Assembly (NCBI GenBank): GCA_017410525.1
Contig: JAFQQQ010000002.1
Coordinates: forward strand, 62,001 to 126,000
From: Bacilli bacterium
GTDB lineage: Bacteria; Bacillota_I; Bacilli_A; RF39; UBA660
DNA: 64,000 bases
Reading direction: 5' to 3'
The notes under the pieces are model-generated. The model worked only from the letters and a program-made list of their open reading frames with translations, did not search any database and was not told where the DNA came from. Shown in pieces: positions 25,478 to 38,345 of the stretch (positions within the stretch are counted from its first letter, which is position 1; each line of letters begins with the position of its first letter). A program made the translations under genes and the position numbers.

Positions 25478-27781
25478 ATGTATAATAGTTTTACAGAAGA
25501 ATCAAGAAAAATATTAATGAGAGCAAAAGAAGAAATGAAAAAATTAAAACACCCTTATGTAGGTAGTGAACACTTACTTTTATCTATTTTAAAAGATAAT
25601 AATGAAATAAGTGAAAAATTAAAAGATTATGATTTAGATTATAAAAAATTTAAGAATGAATTAGTAGATATAGTAGGAGTAGGTAGTAAAGAACCAGAGT
25701 GTTTTTTATACACCCCTTTACTTAAAAGAATAATGGAGAATGCTGTTTATGATAGTAAAGAAAATAATAATGGTAATGTAACTATATCTCATCTTTTTTC
25801 TAGTATGTTAGAAGAAGGAGAAGGAATTGCTATTAGAATACTTATTGGCATGGATATTGATTTAGATGATTTATATCAAGAATTTGCTTATAAGCTCCCA
25901 ATTAAAAAAAATAAAAATAAAAAATTACTTATAAATGAATTAGGTGTAGATTTAACTAAGAAAGCAAGTAATAATGAACTTGATCCAGTAGTAGGCAGGG
26001 AAGAGGAAATAAATAGAGTAATAGAAATACTTTGTAGGAGAAAGAAAAATAATCCTATACTTATTGGGGAAGCTGGGGTAGGTAAAACCGCAATTGTAGA
26101 AGAATTAAGTAGAATGATAAGTAATAATGAAGTACCTAATAGTTTAAAAAATAAAAGGATAATAAGTTTAGATATGGCAACAACAGTAGCTGGTACAAAA
26201 TATAGAGGAGAGTTTGAAGAAAGGGTAAATAAAATATTAAAGGAATTAGAAGATAATGATGATATAATTCTTTTTATAGATGAAATACATACATTAGTGG
26301 GGGCAGGAGGAGCAGAAGGTGCGATAGATGCTTCTAATATATTTAAACCCGCACTTGCTAGAAATAAAATGAGATGTATAGGCGCAACTACTACAAGTGA
26401 ATATAAAAAGTTTATTTCAAATGATAAAGCCTTAGATAGAAGATTTCAAAAAGTAGAAATTTGTGTTCCAAGTAAAAAAACAGCAAGAGAAATCTTACTT
26501 AGATTAAGAAATACATATTCTAATTTTCACAAAACTTTAATCAGCGATGAAATAATAGATTATATAATAGAACTATCAGATAAATATATAAAAAATAGAT
26601 ACCAACCGGATAAATCAATAGATATATTAGATGAAGTATCTGCTCATGTATCCCTAAAAGAAAATAAAAAATTAAAAAAATATAATAATCTTACTAAGGA
26701 ATTAAATGAACTTATAAAAACAAAGAAAAGTTATTTAATAAAAAAAGATTACGATACTGCATCTATTTATAAAGAAAAAGAAAACAAACTAATGTCAAAA
26801 ATAAATAAATTAGAATTAGAAATAACAAAAGAAAAAATAAATATAGTAACTAAGGAAGATGTTATTAAAGTAGTAAGTAGAAAAAGTAATGTACCTATAT
26901 TTGAACTTAAAGAAATAGATAAGAAAGATATAATTAATTTTGAAAAAAATTTAAAGGAAAATATAATTGGTAATAAAAAAAATATAGATGAACTTATTAA
27001 AATATATAAAAAATTAAAACTAGGTTTTAAAGATGATAATATGTGCTATTCTATGCTTTTTGTAGGTCCAAGTGGAGTAGGTAAAACAGAACTTGCTAAA
27101 CTTTTCTCGCAAAAAATAAGTAATAGTGTTATTAGAATAGATATGAGTGAATATAGTGAATCTCATACTATAAGTAAGTTAATTGGTTCTCCTGCTGGAT
27201 ATGTAGGTTATGATGACAATAAAAATATATTAGAAGGTGTTAAAGATAATCCTTTTTCAGTAATTATTGTAGATGAACTAGAAAAAGCACACCCAAACAT
27301 AATAAATCTTTTTTATCAAATATTAGACGAAGGTAAATTAAAAGATTCTAAAGGAGAAGATATTTACTTCAATAACTGTATGGTTATAATGACATCTAAT
27401 ATAGGATTTAATAATAATGGTATTGGTTTTAATAATAAAAACAAAATTAGTAATGAATTAAAAGAAACTTTTAGTATTCCTTTTATAAATAGAATAGATA
27501 ATGTACTTACATTTGATCATTTAACTTATGATAATATAAAAAAAATAGTAGAAGAACAAATTAAAAAATTAAAAAACAAATATAAGAAAAAAGATATAAA
27601 ATTGAAAATAAATAATACAGTAATAGACGAAATAATAGATAAATCTAATTATAAAGAATATGGTGCTAGAAAAATAAGTAAAATAATAAAAAATGATTTA
27701 GAAATGTTAATAATAAATTATATACTTGACAATGAATATAATATAAATATAAAAACCATAAAGAAACAAATATTAAATTAA
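25478..27781 (+). CDS. clpC: ClpC-type AAA+ chaperone
   Basis: This 767-residue HSP100 protein unfolds substrates for ClpP. It has an N-domain repeat (about 1-145, SRKILMRAKEEMKKLKHPYVG), a first AAA module with Walker A GEAGVGKTA and Walker B LFIDEIHTLVGAGGAEGAID, a short middle domain with a UVR-like segment (KKDYDTASIYKEKENKL), and a second AAA module with Walker A GPSGVGKTELAK. The C-terminal half has IDMSEYSESHTISKLIGSPAGYVG. The UVR segment favours ClpC over ClpA. No mcsA, mcsB or ctsR is adjacent. AAGGAGGG is a strong ribosome site. Confidence 0.93.
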   Translation: MYNSFTEESRKILMRAKEEMKKLKHPYVGSEHLLLSILKDNNEISEKLKDYDLDYKKFKNELVDIVGVGSKEPECFLYTPLLKRIMENAVYDSKENNNGNVTISHLFSSMLEEGEGIAIRILIGMDIDLDDLYQEFAYKLPIKKNKNKKLLINELGVDLTKKASNNELDPVVGREEEINRVIEILCRRKKNNPILIGEAGVGKTAIVEELSRMISNNEVPNSLKNKRIISLDMATTVAGTKYRGEFEERVNKILKELEDNDDIILFIDEIHTLVGAGGAEGAIDASNIFKPALARNKMRCIGATTTSEYKKFISNDKALDRRFQKVEICVPSKKTAREILLRLRNTYSNFHKTLISDEIIDYIIELSDKYIKNRYQPDKSIDILDEVSAHVSLKENKKLKKYNNLTKELNELIKTKKSYLIKKDYDTASIYKEKENKLMSKINKLELEITKEKINIVTKEDVIKVVSRKSNVPIFELKEIDKKDIINFEKNLKENIIGNKKNIDELIKIYKKLKLGFKDDNMCYSMLFVGPSGVGKTELAKLFSQKISNSVIRIDMSEYSESHTISKLIGSPAGYVGYDDNKNILEGVKDNPFSVIIVDELEKAHPNIINLFYQILDEGKLKDSKGEDIYFNNCMVIMTSNIGFNNNGIGFNNKNKISNELKETFSIPFINRIDNVLTFDHLTYDNIKKIVEEQIKKLKNKYKKKDIKLKINNTVIDEIIDKSNYKEYGARKISKIIKNDLEMLIINYILDNEYNINIKTIKKQILN

Positions 27782-27844
27782 ACATAATAAATCATATAAA
27801 CTTATTTATAATATATCTAAATGAACAGGTAGAAATAGTAAAAT

Positions 27845-27868
27845 AAAAAGGAAGTTATCTTCCTTTTC
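27845..27868. terminator. Bidirectional terminator between clpC and the convergent ATPase gene
   Basis: AAAAGGAAG and CTTCCTTTT arms with a TTAT loop overlap the end of the minus-strand gene. Confidence 0.75.
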
Positions 27869-29198
27869 TTAATTGCAGAATTTTTGCTTTAGGTTTTTCT
27901 ATTGTATTTAAATTATTAATAGCATCTTCTTTAGAACTATCATAAATTCTATTACAAGAATTAATTCCATATATAATATTTTGAATGGTTAATTGTTTTT
28001 GATTATTTACTTTAGCGTCTGCAAATATTCTATCTATAATACTTATAACTAAATCGGGATTACAAACTTTATCATTCCAAGTTCTATGTTTAGTATCTGT
28101 TAGTTTTGTTAATGTGTAAATAATATTGTCCATCGAGTCTAAAAGTTTAATATTGTTATTATTACTATAATCATTAAATGCTTTATTAATTATTTTATAT
28201 AGCATTTCATCGTTAGGTTCATCTACTAATATTTTTTCGAACCTTCTTTTTTAAGAATCATTAGAAAAATATTTTTCATATTCTTCTGTAGTAGTTGTGC
28301 CAATAACTTTTAAACCCTGTCTATCAATAGCTTGTTTAATCATGGCAGCAACATCGTAATCACTTTTATCATGCGTTCCAGCACCATAGGTAGTGTGTAT
28401 TTCATCAATAAAAATTAGAGCATTCTCTTTTGTAGCAATATTAATTAAATTAGTAATTTTATCTTGAAGTGTACCTGAATATTTAGTTCCTGAAAGAAGG
28501 CTAATTAAATCTATTTCAATAATTTTCTTATTTTTTAGAAATTCAGGAACATTATTCTGTTGTATCCTATATGCGAGTTGATCTACAATAGTAGTTTTGC
28601 CAGTACCGCTCGGACCTACTAAAACAGGGCTCTTTTTATCTTGAGCAAGAGCAACTATTAGTTCGTTAACTTCATCATCCCTACCTATAGCAGGTTCATT
28701 TTTAAAAACTTTTTCAGTGAGCAAAGTACTATAATTGGTATTTATATTGTTGTTATTTTTAATAATATTTTCGTTGTTATAACTTTTGTCACTTTCTAAA
28801 TTATATTGATTGTTTTTTACCATCATTCGGTTATTTAATAAAAATACAAATTCTTTAATATCTTTGTTTGATATTTTCTTGTCTTTTAATATTTTTTTAA
28901 CTACTTTAGGAATGTCATCAATTTGTTGATCGTTTTTAAAATTTTGTTTAATAGATAACGCTAAAGAACAAGGCTCAAATATAGCTGAATCTCCATTACC
29001 ACACCAAGGGCTATAAAAGTCTGTATATTTCTTTTTTGAACAAACATCAAAGTAGTAGTAATCAAGATGGAAACTGTCTTGTTTGGTAATAGCAATTCTT
29101 TCTCCATAAAACCTTATATATTGTTTATTATCTTTATATATTGTTCTAGCATATCCTACATTTCCTATAAACAATTTCTCTGCATCATAAAATTTCAT
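27855..29198 (-). pseudogene. ClpA/B-like AAA+ ATPase gene interrupted by one in-frame TAA
   Basis: The minus-strand frame runs from ATG 29198 to TAA 28251-28253. It encodes a 120-residue unrecognised N-terminal domain, an Asn-rich linker, and an AAA+ module with Walker A GPSGTGKTTIVD and Walker B ALIFIDEIHTTYGAGTHD, ending TTTEEYEKYFSNDS. In the same frame just past the stop the text reads KRRFEKILVDEPNDEMLY, the normal continuation of this module (compare SNDKALDRRFQ in the adjacent ClpC), and stays open to 27855. A TTA-to-TAA change or a small local rearrangement explains it. Read through, it would be a single-module ATPase of about 448 residues. The start follows AGGTGAT. Confidence 0.85.
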
Positions 29199-29309
29199 AC
29201 CATCACCTGTATCAGATATTATACATTAAAAAAATCTAATTTTCAATAAAAATAAAATTGATTTTAAAACATTATTTATTCAAAAATTATTTAAAACATG
29301 TTATAATAA

Positions 29310-31316
<2,007 letters not shown>

Positions 31317-31320
31317 TAAG

Positions 31321-33546
31321 ATGAATGAGTGGGTTGGATTTAAGGGAACTAAATGGCAAAAAGAAATAGATGTCAGTGACTTTATTGAAAGAAACTATAA
31401 AGAATATTTAGAAGACGATAGTTTTTTAACTGGTGTAAGTAAAAGAACTTCTAAAATATGGGGTAAGTGTAAAAAATTACTTGCTAAAGAAGCTATAAGT
31501 GGGGTTCTTGATGTAGAAACTTTTATAATGAGTGGTATTGATAATTTTGAAGTTGGATATATCGATAGAAATAATGAAGTAATAGTAGGACTTCAAACTG
31601 ATGCACCTTTAAAAAGAATAGTTAATCCATATGGTGGATATAGAATGGTCAAAAAATCATTAGATGCTTATGGATTCCATTTAGAAAGAGAATTAGAGGA
31701 AAGTTTTAAAGAGTTTAGAAAAACTCATAATGATGGAGTATTTGATGCTTATACAGAAGAAATAAAAAAAGCAAGACATAATCATTTAATTACTGGTCTT
31801 CCTGATGCGTATGGTAGGGGAAGAATTATTGGAGATTATCGTAGACTTGCTTTATATGGGGCAGATTTCTTAATAGAAAAGAAAAAAGAGGATTTAAGTA
31901 AATTAACTGATATAAATGATGTGTCAACTATTCAACTTAGAGAAGATGTTAAAGAACAAATAAGGGCTTTAGAATTAATAAAGAAAATGGTTTCAAGATA
32001 TGGTTTTGATGTATCTAGGCCAGCTGGCAATGCAAAAGAAGCAATACAATGGACTTATTTCGCATATTTAGCAGCTATTAAACAAAATAATGGCGCAGCT
32101 ACTAGTATTGGTAGAAATACATCATTCTTTGATATATATATTGAAAGAGATATAGAAAACGGTATTCTTACAGAGCAAGAAGCACAAGAACTTATAGACC
32201 AATTTATAATTAAATTAAGACTTGTTAGACATTTGAGAACTCCCGAATATAACGAATTATTTGCTGGAGATCCAACTTGGGTAACAGAATCTATAGGTGG
32301 TATGCTAGATAATGAAAAATCGTTAGTGACTAAAACTGCTTATCGTATGTTAAATTCACTTAATAATATAGGTGAGTCAGCTGAACCTAATTTAACAATT
32401 TTATGGAGCAAAAAATTACCAGATAATTTCAAAAAATTTGCTAGTAAAATGTCAATTAAGACACATACTTTACAATTTGAAAATGATGATTTAATGAAGC
32501 CTATATATGGTAATGATTATGCAATTAGTTGTTGTGTGTCTGCTTTAAAACTTGGATATCAAACACAATTCTTTGGTGCTCGCATTAACTTTGTTAAAGT
32601 ATTATTATATGCTTTAAATGGTGGTAGAGATGAAATTACTGGGGATTTAGTTATTGAGGGTATAGATGAGTTAGAAGGAGAATACTTAGATGTAGATGAA
32701 GTATTGAAACAATTTGATAAGGTATTAAAGAAAACTGTAAAAATATATATTGATGCTTTAAACATAATTCACTATATGCATGATAAATATGCTTATGAAA
32801 GTAGTCAAATGGCGTTCTTAAATACTAATTTAGAATATTTAATGGCATTTGGACTTGCTGGTATTTCAATAGTTGCTGATTCTTTTTCAGCTATGCAATT
32901 TGGACATGTAAGAGTTAAAAGAGATGAAAGAGGGTTAACTAATTCATTCGATGTTGAATTTGATTATCCAAGATATGGAAATAATGATGATAGAGTAGAT
33001 ACAGTTGCTAAAAACTTGGTAAAAAGAGTTTATAGAGAATTGAAAAAATATCCTTTATATAAGAATGCAGTTCCAACTCTTTCACTTTTAACAATCACTT
33101 CTAATGTAGTTTACGGTAAACATACAGGTGCTACACCAGATGGAAGAAAATTTGGAGCACCATTCTCGCCAGGGGCGAATCCTTCGCAAGGAGCAGATAA
33201 AAATGGTGCTTTAGCCTCGCTTTCTTCAGTTGCTAAAATACCTTATAAAGATTGTTGCCAAGATGGAGTATCAAATACATTCTCAATCGTGCCTAATGCT
33301 TTAGGCAATGATGAAAACGAAAGAATTAATAATTTAGCTAAAATACTTGATGGGTATTTTGGAAGTGGTGCTCATCATCTAAATGTAAATGTACTTGATA
33401 AAGATTTACTTATAGATGCAATGCATAATCCAACTAAGTATCCAAATCTCACAATAAGAGTATCTGGTTATGCAGTTAATTTTAACAAACTAACTCAAGA
33501 ACAAAAAGAAGAAGTTATAAGTAGGACGTTCCATGAACAAATTTAA
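31321..33546 (+). CDS. pflB: Formate C-acetyltransferase (pyruvate formate-lyase)
   Basis: This 741-residue glycyl-radical enzyme converts pyruvate and CoA to acetyl-CoA and formate under anaerobic conditions. The paired active-site cysteines are in [14 protein letters not shown], and the radical Gly in the C-terminal [14 protein letters not shown] landmarks such as [22 protein letters not shown] fit this enzyme rather than a diol dehydratase relative. AGGAGG lies just before the ATG, overlapping the end of ligA. The activating enzyme gene overlaps its 3' end. Together with ackA this gives acetate-forming fermentation. Confidence 0.97.
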   Translation: MNEWVGFKGTKWQKEIDVSDFIERNYKEYLEDDSFLTGVSKRTSKIWGKCKKLLAKEAISGVLDVETFIMSGIDNFEVGYIDRNNEVIVGLQTDAPLKRIVNPYGGYRMVKKSLDAYGFHLERELEESFKEFRKTHNDGVFDAYTEEIKKARHNHLITGLPDAYGRGRIIGDYRRLALYGADFLIEKKKEDLSKLTDINDVSTIQLREDVKEQIRALELIKKMVSRYGFDVSRPAGNAKEAIQWTYFAYLAAIKQNNGAATSIGRNTSFFDIYIERDIENGILTEQEAQELIDQFIIKLRLVRHLRTPEYNELFAGDPTWVTESIGGMLDNEKSLVTKTAYRMLNSLNNIGESAEPNLTILWSKKLPDNFKKFASKMSIKTHTLQFENDDLMKPIYGNDYAISCCVSALKLGYQTQFFGARINFVKVLLYALNGGRDEITGDLVIEGIDELEGEYLDVDEVLKQFDKVLKKTVKIYIDALNIIHYMHDKYAYESSQMAFLNTNLEYLMAFGLAGISIVADSFSAMQFGHVRVKRDERGLTNSFDVEFDYPRYGNNDDRVDTVAKNLVKRVYRELKKYPLYKNAVPTLSLLTITSNVVYGKHTGATPDGRKFGAPFSPGANPSQGADKNGALASLSSVAKIPYKDCCQDGVSNTFSIVPNALGNDENERINNLAKILDGYFGSGAHHLNVNVLDKDLLIDAMHNPTKYPNLTIRVSGYAVNFNKLTQEQKEEVISRTFHEQI

Positions 33547-34252
33547 AAGTGGATATATACATTCTATAGAAACAATGGGTCTTGTAGATGGTCCAGGTAT
33601 TAGAGTAGTAGTATTTATGCAAGGTTGCCCACTTAGATGTTTATTTTGTCACAATCCAGAAACATGGAATAAAAAATCAAATAATAAAATGACATCTAAA
33701 GAAATAGTAGATGAAGTTAGAAAGTATAGACCATACATAGAAAAAGAAGGCGGAGTAACATTTTCAGGTGGAGAACCATTACTTCAAACAGAATACTTAC
33801 TTGAAATGTTGAAGATGTGTAAAAATGCTGGATTTCATACTTGTATAGACACATCAGGAACGGGGTATTCAAAAGAATATTTAGATGAGGTATTAAAATA
33901 TACAGACTTAGTTATATTAGATATAAAAGCCATAGACAATGTTAGCTATAAACAAGTGACATCTAAAGAAATAGATGAGTTTAATTATTTTGTAGAAAGA
34001 TTAAATGAAAATAATAATAAAACATGGCTAAGACAAGTAATTGTGCCTAATATAAACGACAATGAAGAATATATTATAAAATTAAAAAATTATATAAAAA
34101 TATTTAAAAATATAGATAAAATAGAATTGCTTCCATATCACTCAATGGGTATACAAAAATATCAAAAACTAAATATAAAATATAGATTACTAGATACTCC
34201 AGATATGGATAAAAAAAAGTGCAAAAAATTAGAAGAATTATTGAACAAGTAA
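33533..34252 (+). CDS. pflA: Pyruvate formate-lyase activating enzyme
   Basis: This 239-residue radical SAM enzyme installs the glycyl radical on PFL. The cluster motif is [17 protein letters not shown] (CxxxCxxC, residues 30-37), followed by [10 protein letters not shown] and [10 protein letters not shown]. Its start codon lies inside the pflB 3' end (14-base overlap), so synthesis should be coupled to pflB. It is followed by a terminator. Confidence 0.96.
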   Translation: MNKFKSGYIHSIETMGLVDGPGIRVVVFMQGCPLRCLFCHNPETWNKKSNNKMTSKEIVDEVRKYRPYIEKEGGVTFSGGEPLLQTEYLLEMLKMCKNAGFHTCIDTSGTGYSKEYLDEVLKYTDLVILDIKAIDNVSYKQVTSKEIDEFNYFVERLNENNNKTWLRQVIVPNINDNEEYIIKLKNYIKIFKNIDKIELLPYHSMGIQKYQKLNIKYRLLDTPDMDKKKCKKLEELLNK

Positions 34253-34262
34253 TTCTTTTTTT
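34233..34262 (+). terminator. Intrinsic terminator after pflA
   Basis: AAGAATTA (34233-34240) and TAATTCTT (34250-34257) flank the stop codon, with seven T. Confidence 0.75.
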
Positions 34263-34287
34263 GCTATAATATTTATAGGTGCATAGT

Positions 34288-34446
34288 ATGGAAGATAAGT
34301 TTACAAATGAAGAAATAAAAAAAGCATTAGAACAAGCAGATGCTAATATAAATTTTGAAGAAGTAATAATACCTAATATAATTAATATTAATAATAAGGT
34401 ATTAAGAAAGGAATTTAAAAATGAACGAAATACAAGACCAAATTAA
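34288..34446 (+). CDS. Putative antitoxin of a Fic module
   Basis: This 52-residue acidic ORF (MEDKFTNEEIKKALEQADAN, then INFEE) ends 26 bases inside the Fic gene. Small VbhA-like antitoxins sit directly upstream of class I Fic toxins and insert an S/TxxxEG/N helix into the active site. Here the best aligned stretch is N-I-N-F-E-E, which keeps the Glu but has Asn and Glu at the flanking positions, so the motif is degenerate. The downstream Fic protein has no obvious inhibitory helix of its own, which supports a partner role. A TATAAT lies at about 34265. No homolog was checked. Confidence 0.55.
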   Translation: MEDKFTNEEIKKALEQADANINFEEVIIPNIININNKVLRKEFKNERNTRPN

Positions 34447-35053
34447 TTGGGATTCATATTTAATACCTGGTAGTAATGTATTAAAAAATAAATTAAATAT
34501 TACAAATTATAATGAATTAAAAGAGCAAGAAAAAAGTTTAGTAAGAAAGAAATTAGCTTATCTCTATCTAAAACCTATAAATGGTAATTTTAATATAGAA
34601 CACCTTTTAAATATACATAAGTTTATATTTGATGAAATATATCCTTTTGCTGGAGAATTTAGAACATGTTCTATGCAAAAGAATACAAAGTTTTGTAATC
34701 CACAGGAAATAGAACATCATTTAAAAGAAGTATTGACCCAAATGAACGATGTGTTTAGTCAGGATATTTCATCAATTCAGGAGTTTGCTTTTAAACTAGG
34801 AAGTTATTATTATGATTTAATTTATACACATCCATTTAGAGAAGGAAATGGAAGAAGCATTAGAGTGTTTATTAGAGACTTTGTTTTAGAAAAAAGTAAA
34901 AATATGTCTTGTGGCCCTTTAGATTTAGATTATACTAAAATAGATAGTAAAAACTTACTTATGGGAACTGTTAATAGATATATTTGTCCTAGTATGATTG
35001 AAGTAGAGTTTATGAAGGGCTTAGTAGAGTTAGAAAAAAACAAAATAAAATAG
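34421..35053 (+). CDS. Fic-domain toxin-like protein with canonical core
   Basis: This 210-residue protein has the intact Fic core THPFREGNGRSIRVF (about residues 143-157; HxFx(D/E)GNGR). The flap region includes FAGEFRT and SMQKNTKFCNPQEIEHHL. Such short proteins are AMP-transferases in toxin-antitoxin modules of the Fic/Doc type. No S/TxxxEG/N inhibitory motif is seen in the N- or C-terminal parts. The first 26 bases overlap the small upstream ORF, so both are probably co-translated. AAGGAATTT is the ribosome site. It is followed by a weak hairpin. Confidence 0.9.
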   Translation: MNEIQDQINWDSYLIPGSNVLKNKLNITNYNELKEQEKSLVRKKLAYLYLKPINGNFNIEHLLNIHKFIFDEIYPFAGEFRTCSMQKNTKFCNPQEIEHHLKEVLTQMNDVFSQDISSIQEFAFKLGSYYYDLIYTHPFREGNGRSIRVFIRDFVLEKSKNMSCGPLDLDYTKIDSKNLLMGTVNRYICPSMIEVEFMKGLVELEKNKIK

Positions 35054-35077
35054 TGTGGATTCATTCTACATTTTTTT
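35052..35077 (+). terminator. Intrinsic terminator after fic module
   Basis: TGTGGA and TCTACA arms (one G-T pair), followed by seven T. Confidence 0.65.
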
Positions 35078-35129
35078 CTTTTAAGTTATTTATATAAATG
35101 ATATAATTATTTATATAGAGAGGTATTTT

Positions 35130-37415
35130 ATGATAAGATATAATCCAAAGATAGATGAAGGTTTAAATCAAAAGCAAGTAGATTATAGAATTAAAAATGG
35201 CGATTATAATTATAACAGTGATGTTAAAACTAAAACCATTGGTCAAATTTTATTCTATAATGTTTTTACTTTGTTTAATATTTTAAATTTATGCTTAGGA
35301 TTTTTAGTGTTTTGTGTTGGATCTTATAAAAACTTATTATTCATTGGAGCAGTTATATGTAATACTCTAATAAGTATAATTCAAGAAATAAGAACTAAAA
35401 GAGCAATTGATAAATTATCTATAGTATCAAGCGTTACTGCTAATGTAATTAGAGAAGGTAAAAGTAAAATAATAAATATTGAAGAAGTAGTATTAGATGA
35501 TATAATTGTTTATAAAAGGGGTAACCAAATAATTGCTGATTCTATAATAAAAGAAGGTGTTGTTGAAGTCAATGAATCATTACTTAGTGGTGAAGAAGAC
35601 TTAATATTAAAAAAAGCAGGAGATATGCTATACTCTGGAAGTTTTGTAGCAAGTGGGAAATGTACCGCTAAAGTAGAAAAAGTTTCTATCAATAATTATG
35701 CAACTAAGATTACTAAAGAGGCAAAATATATAAAAAAAGTTAATTCTGTAATAATGAAAACTTTAAAAAAAGTAATAAAAATAATTTCTATAGTAATAGT
35801 TCCTTTGGGAATATTACTTTTCTTAAAACAATATAGTTTAGATAAAAATATTTCTGAATCAATTATAAATACAGTAGCTGCAATAATTGGAATGATACCT
35901 GAAGGATTAGTATTATTAACTAGTACAGTGCTTGCTGTAAGTGTACTTAGACTTTCTAAAAGAAAAGTACTTGTTCAGCAATTATATTGTATAGAAACAT
36001 TAGCGCGTGTAGATACGATATGTTTAGATAAAACAGGAACCCTTACAGAAGGAATAATGGAAGTAGAAGATGTAATTGTATTAAATGAAAACTATGATTA
36101 TAAAAAAATTTTAAGTGCAATAGCAAAAGAATTATCTGATGATACTCCAACAATGGATGCTATAAGTAGAAAATATAATAAAATATCTAATTTTAAGTGT
36201 TTAGAAGTAGAGCCTTTTTCATCAGAAAAAAAATATTCTAGCGTGACATTTAAAGAAGGTAAATATGTATTAGGTGCGCCAGATATATTAGATACTAGTA
36301 CTAAGATGAAAGAACTAATAAAAAAATATAGTGATAATAGATTAATACTTTTAAAAAATAAAAAAGATAATATAGCTTTAATACTTTTGAAAGATAAAAT
36401 AAGATATAAAGCCAAAAATACTTTAGAATATTTGAAAAATGAAAATGTAGATATAAAAATAATTAGTGGAGATAATGAAAATGTCATAACTAGAATAGCG
36501 AAAAGGGTAGGACTTAAAAATCTTAAATGTATTGATATGTCTAAAAATCATACTAACATGAATCATCAAATAGTGGAAAATTATAATATATTTGCTAGAG
36601 TTAGTCCAGAGCAAAAAAGGGATCTAATTAGAGCATTAAAAAATAATGGACATATTGTAGCAATGACAGGTGATGGAGTAAATGATGTGCTTGCTTTAAA
36701 GGAAGCAGATTGTAGTATTGCTATGGCAAGCGGATCAGATGCTGCAAGAAATGTATCAGAAATAGTATTGTTAGATTCCAATTTTGATGCAGTGCCTAAG
36801 ATACTTGAAGAAGGTAGAAGAACAATAAATAATGTAGAAAGATCAGCATCGCTTTTTTTAACTAAAACTATTTATGCAACATTGCTAGCAATTATATTCT
36901 TATTTCTCCCTATGAACTATCCATTTCAACCAATACAACTTAGTTTAGTTAGTTCAATAACAATAGGAGTACCTGCTTTTATACTTGCTTTAGAACCAAA
37001 TCAAAACAGAATAAATGGTAATTTCTTTCTGAATGTATTAAAAAAATCAATTCCAGGAGGACTTACAATAGTTATTAACATAATAAGTGTAATGATTGTT
37101 TCTAAAATATTTGGGCTAAGTGAAGAAACGACTTCTACTTTATCAGTAATATTAGTAGCAATTACAGGATTTATATTATTATATAAGATTTGTTATAAGT
37201 TTAATCTTTTAAGAAAAATTATGTATATATTATTGATTATTATATTTTTAAGTTGTATTATAGGTTTATCAAAACTTTTTGAATTAGTATTATTGAAACA
37301 AATATTTATTGTGTTTATAGTGTTATTTGCAATTTTAGATGTAGGATTGTTTGATTTTATATCTAATGTTTGTGAGAAAAAGATATTTAAATATAAAGAT
37401 AAAATAATTAAGTAG
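35130..37415 (+). CDS. P-type cation-transporting ATPase (CtpE-like)
   Basis: This 761-residue ATPase has the phosphorylation motif CLDKTGTLTEG (Asp at about residue 299), the actuator segment SLLSGEEDLILKK (TGES-like, with SGE), the MTGDGVNDVLALKEAD hinge and about ten transmembrane segments. The stretch MIPEGLVLLTSTVLAVSVLRL before the phosphorylation site and the LVQQLYCIETLARVD segment resemble mycobacterial CtpE, a calcium-uptake ATPase. The ion is not proven; Ca or Mg are the likely candidates. It is followed 8 bases later by a ZIP transporter, so a metal-homeostasis operon is likely. Confidence 0.85.
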   Translation: MIRYNPKIDEGLNQKQVDYRIKNGDYNYNSDVKTKTIGQILFYNVFTLFNILNLCLGFLVFCVGSYKNLLFIGAVICNTLISIIQEIRTKRAIDKLSIVSSVTANVIREGKSKIINIEEVVLDDIIVYKRGNQIIADSIIKEGVVEVNESLLSGEEDLILKKAGDMLYSGSFVASGKCTAKVEKVSINNYATKITKEAKYIKKVNSVIMKTLKKVIKIISIVIVPLGILLFLKQYSLDKNISESIINTVAAIIGMIPEGLVLLTSTVLAVSVLRLSKRKVLVQQLYCIETLARVDTICLDKTGTLTEGIMEVEDVIVLNENYDYKKILSAIAKELSDDTPTMDAISRKYNKISNFKCLEVEPFSSEKKYSSVTFKEGKYVLGAPDILDTSTKMKELIKKYSDNRLILLKNKKDNIALILLKDKIRYKAKNTLEYLKNENVDIKIISGDNENVITRIAKRVGLKNLKCIDMSKNHTNMNHQIVENYNIFARVSPEQKRDLIRALKNNGHIVAMTGDGVNDVLALKEADCSIAMASGSDAARNVSEIVLLDSNFDAVPKILEEGRRTINNVERSASLFLTKTIYATLLAIIFLFLPMNYPFQPIQLSLVSSITIGVPAFILALEPNQNRINGNFFLNVLKKSIPGGLTIVINIISVMIVSKIFGLSEETTSTLSVILVAITGFILLYKICYKFNLLRKIMYILLIIIFLSCIIGLSKLFELVLLKQIFIVFIVLFAILDVGLFDFISNVCEKKIFKYKDKIIK

Positions 37416-37423
37416 GAGGAAAT

Positions 37424-38209
37424 ATGAATTTTGTTGCTCTTTTATTAACACTCTTGGTAGGAATGTTTATATTATTAGGTAGTTTTATAGGTTTAAATTA
37501 TAAAGATAATAAAAGGTTTACTGATTTTAGTATATCAGTTGCTTTTGGAGTAATAATAAGTTTAATATTGTTTGAATTATTACCTGAAACATTTGAAGTG
37601 TTAAATGGTGAGATAGGTGTAGCTAGAACAATATTTGTAATAATAATTCTTTGTTTGATAGGAATAACTTTGTTAAAATTATTAGATTTATTTGTACCAC
37701 ACCACGAACACGAATCACATCATAAGCATCAACATAGTAGCGATAAATGCCATAATAATCATTTATATCATATAGGGATAATGTCTTCGATAGGGGTTAT
37801 TGCTCACAACATAATAGAAGGTATGAGTTTATATTTAGTATCTAGTACTAGTTTAATATCAGGTGTATTGCTTTGCGTTGGAATAGGGTTGCACAATATT
37901 CCTATGGGGCTTGTAATTTCTTCAACTCTTACATCATCTAATTTTTGTAAAAACAAAATACTAAAAATTAGTTTAATAGTATCAGTCGCTACTTTTATAG
38001 GGGGATTGCTTATGTTTGTAATAGGTGGTGTAAATGAATTAGTAGAAGGTATACTTTTAGGTCTTACTTTAGGAATGTTAATATATATTTCTATATTTGA
38101 ATTATTACACCAAATCTATCATATGAAAAATAAAAAGATAGCTATTATAGGAACAGTAATAGGTGTGTTGTTATTATTGATAAGTGTTTTATTAGGACAT
38201 GCCCATTAA
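37424..38209 (+). CDS. ZIP-family metal transporter
   Basis: This 261-residue membrane protein has eight predicted transmembrane helices. The conserved metal-binding helices read VIAHNIIEGMSLYL and GIGLHNIPMGLVISS, the defining ZIP motifs. A cytoplasmic loop between helices 3 and 4 is His-rich (HHEHESHHKHQHS). The ZIP family takes up Zn, Fe or Mn. AGGAGG precedes the start, 8 bases after the P-type ATPase gene. The strongly His-rich loop is consistent with zinc. Confidence 0.93.
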   Translation: MNFVALLLTLLVGMFILLGSFIGLNYKDNKRFTDFSISVAFGVIISLILFELLPETFEVLNGEIGVARTIFVIIILCLIGITLLKLLDLFVPHHEHESHHKHQHSSDKCHNNHLYHIGIMSSIGVIAHNIIEGMSLYLVSSTSLISGVLLCVGIGLHNIPMGLVISSTLTSSNFCKNKILKISLIVSVATFIGGLLMFVIGGVNELVEGILLGLTLGMLIYISIFELLHQIYHMKNKKIAIIGTVIGVLLLLISVLLGHAH

Positions 38210-38230
38210 AAATTATATAATTTATTTTGA

Positions 38231-38257
38231 AGATCGTTCTTAAGAACGATTTTTTTG
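38231..38257 (+). terminator. Intrinsic terminator after ZIP gene
   Basis: A perfect palindrome ATCGTTCTTAAGAACGAT with seven T. Confidence 0.9.
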
Positions 38258-38295
38258 TCAAAATTTAAATTTTTTCAAAAAATTTTTTCAAAAAA

Positions 38296-38323
38296 AAAGG
38301 AAATTTAAAAGTTTTGTAGAATG
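38296..38323 (+). promoter_or_regulatory. Sigma-H-like promoter of the bacteriocin operon
   Basis: AGGAAAT at 38298-38304 and GAAT at 38319-38322 match the sigma-H -35 (AGGAWW) and -10 (GAAT) elements. The distance is the same as in the element before the spoIIAA-like gene (52297 and 52318), and the intervening bases are also nearly the same (AAAAGTTTT in both). The -10 region also reads TGTAGAA, one base from a Spo0A box. Confidence 0.7.
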
Positions 38324-38345
38324 ATATATATGAGGAGGTGATAAT

